This document shows positions 58,421 through 64,000 of a stretch of 64,000 bases of DNA, piece after piece (the stretch's first letter is position 1; the number at the start of each line of letters is the position of its first letter). The notes under the pieces are model-generated. The model worked only from the letters and a program-made list of their open reading frames with translations. It searched no databases and was not told the origin of the DNA. This stretch comes from Escallonia rubra (taxonomy: Eukaryota; Streptophyta; Magnoliopsida; Escalloniales; Escalloniaceae). Made by a program: the position numbers and the translations under genes. The stretch covers positions 248,001 to 312,000 of the forward strand of contig JAVXUO010001958.1 of assembly GCA_033065855.1 (NCBI GenBank). Reading direction: 5' to 3'.

Positions 58421-59890
58421 CTAAGCTTCGTCCAACAAAGACAAAAGATTGGACGACGAAGGAACAAAAGCAAAAACATTACACCGAAAGGCTTCCGCCG
58501 CTAGCTTATGCACCGCCGAATTAGCACTTCTAGGAATATAACAACACTTCCAAAAAGGGATCTCTTCCAGCAAGATCCTGGCTTCATCTAGGACAGGTTT
58601 TGCTTTCCAGTGGTCAGCCTTGGAGGGCTTCTTAAGAGAGGTAATGACCACAACAGCATCACCTTCAAAAATGACATTGGGTTTAAGGAATTGGACCGCC
58701 AGACGGATTGCCAGGAGGGCTGCCGAAGCTTCTGCTACCTCAGGGTCATTGGTTGATACAAGTTCGGTAAACTCGAATTCACAAACTCCAGAAGAATTTC
58801 GGAAAAGGACCGCAGCACAAGACACAGATCCACGAACAATTGCATCAAAGTTGAATTTGAGCCAACCAAAAGGAGGAGCAGCCCAGTCTTCAGAGATATG
58901 ATGCAGATTGTTGGAGTTGCTCCAAGCTTCAAAAGAGCTAAGAGAGGCCGAATTAACTTTGCCAGCAAGGATTGAGGGAACCATCTGTTTGTTCTCGTGG
59001 ATAAGTTTATTCCTAGCAAACCACACGAGATCCAAGAGAGAGGCGACAAAAAGAGAATACTTAATATGGTTTTCCTTAGTGCTGGAAGAAGGTTTGAGGA
59101 AGAAATGGAGCCAAGCAAAGGGGTCGTCGCTTGGTTGAGGGGGACGGCAACCAAAGATTGATAAGTGCCAGACAAGTCTTGTAAAGCTGCAGTTGATGAA
59201 CAGGTGAGTTGGAGTCTCTGGCATAAGGGCACAGAACGGGCACAGAGGGTCTAAATCAGGGTTAAATCTTGCCAGCAGATGTTTGGTAGGCAGCAGATTC
59301 CAAGCAATCCTCCATATCAGAATCTTGTGTCTTTCCATAATTTTCGCACCCCAAAGATCTTTCCAAAACTTCGGATGACAAACAGTGGTGCTGGGGAATC
59401 TATGCATATTAGCCACTAAATATGCAGATTTGGTAGAGAATTTACCTGATTTGTTACGAGTCCAAGCTATGATGTCTTGGGATTGAGAAGGAGATATCCT
59501 GATCTTTTTGATATACTCCGCCGTACGGGCCTCAAAGAGACTATCAATCAGGGGGAGGTTCCAGCTTTTGGACGAGGGGAGAAAAAGGTCTGCCACAACA
59601 TTGTAGCCAGAAAAGCCAAGGGAAGGAGTTACATTGGAGAAGCTATCTGGGAATGGGATCCAAGGGTCTTCCCAGATATTGATGGATTTTCCATCACCTA
59701 TTATGTAACCGAAACCTTTGCGCAAAGTGACTTGGCTCTTACAAATTCCTTTCCACAACCAAGAATTCAATTTCTTAGGGATATGATTGAGGAATTGTGT
59801 ACCTCTCAAGTATTTCGAGCTCATAATTTGGACCCATATCAACTTGATTTAGTTAGTTCCCTTCCGGTTTATGGAGTACCCATATCAAAC
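58421..59890 (-). pseudogene. LINE ORF2 3' half (zf-RVT + RNase H), 5'-truncated
   Basis: A 473-codon frame on the minus strand is open without interruption from about 59842 to the TAG at 58421. It reads KYLRGTQFLNHIPKKLNSWL, then GDGKSINIWEDPWIP (end of RT region). The zf-RVT is DIIAWTRNKSGKFSTKSAYL with CPFCALMPETPTHLFINC. RNase H follows: FGWLKFNFDAIVRGSVSCAA (first Asp), EASAALLAIRLAV (Glu), FEGDAVVVI (Asp) and AVHKLAAEA. The core RT and endonuclease are missing. There is no ATG at the 5' end, so this is a truncated insertion. The open frame suggests a young copy. Confidence 0.88.
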
Positions 59891-60059
59891 GTATTGTTAC
59901 GGGCACAATAAAATGACAGTAAAACCCATTTTTTCGATCTAATTTTAGGTGAATGTCCCCTTTCAACCCATTTTTCACTCAACCACACTTACCCAACACT
60001 CGCAGCCCACATCTTGTATCACCCACCACCCGTTACACAAAAACACAGTCAGCCCCCTC

Positions 60060-60320
60060 CCCAATCACCACACACACACACACACACTTAAACCCACACC
60101 TACACCCCTCATCCCCATCATCACACACACACACACTGAGCGTCCACCCACAGACACCATGCACTTCATGGCTCATGCCCCCTCCCCTCACCCCCATAAA
60201 CCCACACACGCATCCCATCACCGCGCACATACTACACACGCCAACACACACACACACACCCTATTCTACATAAATACGCACACGTGCTCGTGCACACACA
60301 CCCCTACCCATTCTGCATAG
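60060..60320. repeat. CA-rich simple-sequence region
   Basis: Several (CA)n/(AC)n runs (about 60067-60088, 60122-60138, 60243-60260) in a C/A-rich, G-poor stretch. Open frames here are low-complexity His/Thr/Pro and not genes. Confidence 0.9.
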
Positions 60321-61590
60321 ATACGCGAGCGCGCACAACCAACCCCCCCACCCCCACGTAAACCTATCCATTAGTGCAAACTCCCACCACTGGGGCCAAA
60401 AAAAGAAAACACTGCACGATCCACCAACTACAACAGTTAACCACTGCCATGCCACCCATTAACCAACACAGTGCACATGCCAACTGTTGTAGCAACAATA
60501 ACCTACCGTAACAGTCACAACAATCACCCATTATCACGATGGGCTTTGGTTTAATTTGCTGGGTAAGGAAAAAGAAATACGTCTGGGATTGAAAGATCAG
60601 GAAAAGATATATGATGTTGCTGCTTAAAATATGTCCCGCGTACGTTGCGGAACCCGAGCCTGGACCGATGACCTGCAAGACAGAAAACGAGTGACCGCCG
60701 GGTGGGGTTCCCGGCGGAGAACTCTCCGATGCTTAAGTCAGAGCGCAGCTACATGATAATAACTCTGAAAAAGCATGTATGTGTGTCGTTGTGTAGTCGT
60801 CCCTTTTACCTGGGGGGTAGACCCCTTTATATAATGGTAGGAAGAAGAGCCCTAGTAGGACTTGAATATGAACAAATCCAATTAGGATTGTATTAGGATT
60901 CTAGAGAATCACGTGTCTATCTCTGATGATAGAGTCTTGATAAGATAATCCCCAATGTCCTAGTATGACTGAGAGTGCCGGTATTCCCCAATTATTGGGA
61001 GTATATTTGAGATATATCATATGAAATTTATATGAAGTATTGCAGCGATGGAAGTGTGTGTTTTTGTATGTGTGGTGGTGGGTGATGGGGGCCGACAGTG
61101 GTAGTGGGTTGCACTATAGAGGGTGGAGGTGGTTGGCAGGGTGAAAGTGAAGAAATGGAGCAAAATTGTTATTTTAAAAATATATATCTTAATCAACACG
61201 TGTGTTGTTCAAAGCGCGTGCTATTCAAGGGGTTAACTCAACAACTTTCGTTAATTGACATGTATTTTTACAATTAGAGAAATGTTACGTACAGTGGAGG
61301 AGGTGGCCATCAAATTTGAACAAATTTGTTACTGCTACCTGAGTTATAAGAGTTATAAGAATCTTCATCCAACTTCATATACAGTGACAGTTAATTGTTA
61401 CTAAATGTTTTTAATGATTTTTCTACTAACATTTTCAACGACATTTTTTTAACCTCATTAAATTAAAGTCGCTAAAAATATTTAACAACCGTTAATTGTC
61501 GCTATATAAAAGATATGAAGAAGATTCATTTAACCGGAGTAGTAGTCAAAATTTAAGCATCGGATTTAATGTGACATATAATACTATAGA
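60321..61590. other. Unassigned intergenic DNA with an LTR-like stretch
   Basis: The 60660-61010 part (GACCTGCAAGACAG, GGGGTTCCCGGCGGAGAACT, CTCCGATGCTTAAGTCAGAG, then CTAGTAGGACTTG) looks like repetitive LTR- or transcript-derived DNA seen in many plants. I cannot assign it, and no clear target duplication is visible. No coding frame is convincing. Confidence 0.35.
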
Positions 61591-61593
61591 GAT

Positions 61594-61870
61594 AGATTTT
61601 TTTTTTTCTTTCTTGGTACAAAGGAAAGTTAATAAGTACAATTACAAACCATTGATGCATACTCTAGCTGCATCATCTCTTAGAAAGGTCCTCAGCCCCT
61701 CTGGTGGTAGTTCCAGATATACAAAGCCTTTACTTTGGTTGGCTCCCATTTTAGCTAGGAAATCGGCACACATGTTGCCCTCTCTTCTCACATGTAGGAT
61801 ATTAGTCTTGGTAGCCCTTAGAAGTATTGGATCACACAAAGATGAACCTATCCAAAGTTCAAATTCAAAG
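61594..61870 (-). pseudogene. Short LINE 3' fragment (RNase H end) with poly-A
   Basis: The minus-strand frame reads ILHVRREGNMCADFLAKMGA, the C-terminal end of LINE RNase H, ending VCINGL at 61642. A poly-T run on the plus strand at about 61597-61608 is its poly-A tail. It is heavily 5'-truncated, and the neighbouring Copia LTR begins just downstream. Confidence 0.8.
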
Positions 61871-61878
61871 ATTAAATC

Positions 61879-62069
61879 TGTTTGAATTAGTTTAGATTCA
61901 AAAGTTAGCACATATCATTATCCTTATCTTAGTTAGCACATATCATTATCCTTATCTTAAGTTAGTCAGTAGTTAAGTGTACACACATGTATATAAAGTA
62001 GAGATGCTGTACATCCGAAAATGAATGAAATGAAAGCCATTCTTTACATTCAGATTATGTACTCTCACA
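61879..62069 (+). mobile_element. 5' LTR of a Copia retrotransposon, 191 bp
   Basis: It starts TGTTTGAATTAG and ends CTCTCACA (TG…CA), directly followed by a primer-binding site. Inside are two identical 28-bp tandem units (61903-61930, 61931-61958) starting AGTTAGCACATATCATTATC, and a TATA box (TATATAAAG, 61990-61998). The left edge rests on the TG rule. The 3' LTR lies beyond the window, so length is provisional. Confidence 0.75.
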
Positions 62070-62083
62070 TGGTATCAAGAGCC
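62070..62083 (+). promoter_or_regulatory. Primer-binding site, initiator tRNA-Met, with one-base insertion
   Basis: TGGTATCAAGAGCC matches the usual plant Copia site TGGTATCAGAGCC apart from one extra A. It lies exactly at the LTR end. Confidence 0.85.
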
Positions 62084-62135
62084 TGAATTTTTTTCTGAAC
62101 ATCTCTTCCACTGCTCTATCTACACTACGCCTATC

Positions 62136-63998
62136 ATGGCTCTCCCTCCCAATACCACTTCACTGTCATCACCCATATTTCCTCTTAATCAGATTCACCA
62201 TCTTATTTCTGTGAAGCTTAACACTGATAATTACCTGCTGTGGAAGAGTCAATTTCTTCCTCTCCTGCGTGGCTATGATCTCCTCACTTTTGTTGATGGC
62301 TCTGTTGCCCCACCTCCAAAATACCTTGTTCCATCTGATTCTGCAATTCCATCTCCCACTTCCGAACCTGCTGTTGTTCATCCGACTCTGTCTACTGACA
62401 TCTCGCCGGAATTAAATCCTGCATATGTCTTATGGCATAAACAAGACCAACTTTTATTAAGTTGGCTTCTATCTTCTCTTACTGAACCGATCTTGGCTCA
62501 AGTTCTTGGTCTCCACACATCTTCTGAAGTCTGGCTATCTCTCGATCGTATGTTTGCATCTCAATCCAAAGCGAAGGTTTTTAATCTCCGATGTGATCTC
62601 CACCAGTTGAATAAAGGTGACATGTCGATGCATGCTTATTTTCAAAAAGGAAAACGTATTCGTGATACGTTGACAGCCATTGGTCAGCCCCTATCAGATG
62701 ATGATCTTATCAATGCTCTACTAGTTGGTCTTGGCTCCGACTATCAGTCGTTTGTGACGTCCATTACCACACGCTCGGAGAATATTTCCCTAGACTCTCT
62801 TTATGCTATGCTTCTGACTTATGAATCTCAGTTGGAGCGTCAACAACTTCGTGACAGTCTCATTCCCCAGGCCCATGCTGTCACACATCCACCAACTTCG
62901 AGACCTCATCACATGACATCCTCCTCTTCGCATTCTCGCGGAGGTCACTCTCAGCGTAACAAAAATCAATGGCGTGACGCCCCTTCGTCCAAACCACCTT
63001 TACTTCCCCTACCGACCAACCCTTATCACCCCCCTCGAAAATCAGCCTCCAATATTGTTTGTCACCACTGTAACCAACCAGGTCATATTCGCCCCTTTTG
63101 TCCTCACCGTGCTCCTTGTCCCTCCCCTCAGTCACAGACTGCTGCATATGTCACGAGCACTCCATTTTCTTCTTCCTCTGATCTTGCCTGGTACCCCGAC
63201 TCAGGTGCCACTCATCACATCACACATGACATCCACAACCTGTCTCAACACACTGACTATCATGGCCCTGATCAAGTTCACGTAGGTGATGGCACAGGTC
63301 TGAAAATTCATCATGTTGGCACCTCAATGCTAAATTCCTCATCTCATAATTTTAAATTGAGTAACATGCTTCATGTTCCGTCCATCTCTAAAAATCTTTT
63401 GTCTGTTCGGCAATTTACTACTGACAATAATGTTTTCTTTGAATTTCATCCTCATGTTGTACTTATCAAGGATCGCACCTCGAGGACAGTTCTTCTTCAA
63501 GGCCGACTTAAGGATGGTCTCTATCAACTTGAGGCATCTCCTCCCTCAAATCAGTTGTCTCTGAATCACTGTTCGTCTCCTTCTGCTCTACTCGGTGTTC
63601 GTGCGCCGCTTCAACTCTGGCATAATCGGATGGGTCACCCGTCTGTTCGTGTTATTTCTCAAATTTTGTCTCGATTTTCAATTTCAATTGAAAAGAATAA
63701 AAATAGTTTGAGTTGTGAAGCGTGTCATTTTGGCAAAAGTCATAGTCTTCCATTTCAATCTACTCATGTCATGTCATCTTCGCCTTTGGAAATAATATAC
63801 AGTGATCTTTGGGGTCCCTCTCATGTTCTCTCTCATCAAGGTTTCCGTTACTATGTACATTTTATTGATGATTTCAGCCGTTACGTTTGGCTCTTCCCTC
63901 TCAAACTCAAATCCGATCTTATGCATGTTTTCACTCAATTTAAAAAATTAGTTGAGAATCTAACTGGTCACAAAATTCGTACACTCCAAATTGATTAG
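62136..63998 (+). pseudogene. Copia gag-protease-integrase N-terminal part, stop at the window edge
   Basis: A 620-codon frame starts at an ATG 66 bp after the LTR. Order: gag (NTDNYLLWKSQFLPLLRG at about residue 30; DDLINALLVGLGSDYQ); CCHC knuckle CHHCNQPGHIRPFC; protease active site WYPDSGATHHI; GAG-pre-integrase (LWHNRMGHPSVRVI…CEACHFGKSHSLPF); and the start of the integrase core with its first Asp in IIYSDLWG and IDDFSRYVWLF. It ends with TAG at 63996-63998, where Copia proteins normally continue through a D-x-G-G-E integrase segment. The stop is therefore premature. Reverse transcriptase and RNase H, if present, lie outside the window. Confidence 0.9.
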
Positions 63999-64000
63999 GG

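Noticed and set aside
59477-59911. 144-codon plus-strand frame
   Set aside because: It lies antisense to the LINE zf-RVT/RT-end region, whose minus-strand frame is clearly the coding one. No domain recognised.
59949-60320. His/Thr/Pro-rich frames of 106-123 codons
   Set aside because: Translation of (CA)n simple sequence.

Overview
The window is nuclear DNA of a flowering plant, most likely a dicot. Three intron-containing genes with plant-type products are present: a SAR1 COPII GTPase, a dihydrolipoamide dehydrogenase with a plastid-type leader, and a universal stress protein. The rest is AT-rich intergenic DNA filled with nested plant transposons. I see no bacterial operons, CRISPR arrays, rRNA genes or free-standing tRNA genes.

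Layout. 0-3 kb: tail of a decayed LINE (its start lies before the window) and an RNase H scrap of another. 3.0-3.9 kb: hAT-like element with a perfect 8-bp target duplication. 4.4-4.7 kb: small Lys-rich gene of unknown function behind a TATA box. 7.6-10.3 kb, minus: SAR1, three exons, 193 codons, intact. 11.3-20.3 kb: a LINE remnant split by a Mutator-like element of about 7.8 kb. That element has about 1.25-kb inverted repeats, a broken FAR1/MURA-type transposase, a 167-bp tandem array, the last exon of a Ulp1-type protease and a G-rich minisatellite. Each inverted repeat carries five CACGTG motifs, a TATA box and a splice donor. A tRNA-type SINE and a Helitron follow (20.3-21.6 kb).

23-31 kb, minus: plastid dihydrolipoamide dehydrogenase (E3), 15 coding exons, 569 codons, apparently intact. 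31.7-32.9 kb: three unrelated tandem repeats side by side. 34-36.8 kb: two degenerate duplications and microsatellites. 36.9-39.5 kb: Helitron ends in opposite orientations. 39.6-40.2 kb: hAT-like element with TSD. 40.6-42.0 kb, plus: universal stress protein, four exons, 166 codons.

43.2-51.7 kb: full-length L1-type LINE with a perfect 18-bp target duplication. Its ORF1 is split by an 805-bp hAT-like element and its ORF2 is decayed. 51.7-56.9 kb: a third related hAT-like element that has swallowed a MULE-like element and an LTR-like block. 58.4-59.9 kb, minus: LINE 3' half. 60-61 kb: CA-rich and unassigned DNA. 61.6-61.9 kb: LINE tail. 61.9-64.0 kb: 5' LTR, primer-binding site and gag-protease-integrase start of a Copia retrotransposon with a stop at the window edge.

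The host genes do unrelated housekeeping jobs (ER export, plastid lipoyl-enzyme reoxidation, stress response) and form no pathway cluster. Exon borders were placed by hand from GT/AG sites, frame continuity and family knowledge. No alignment was run.
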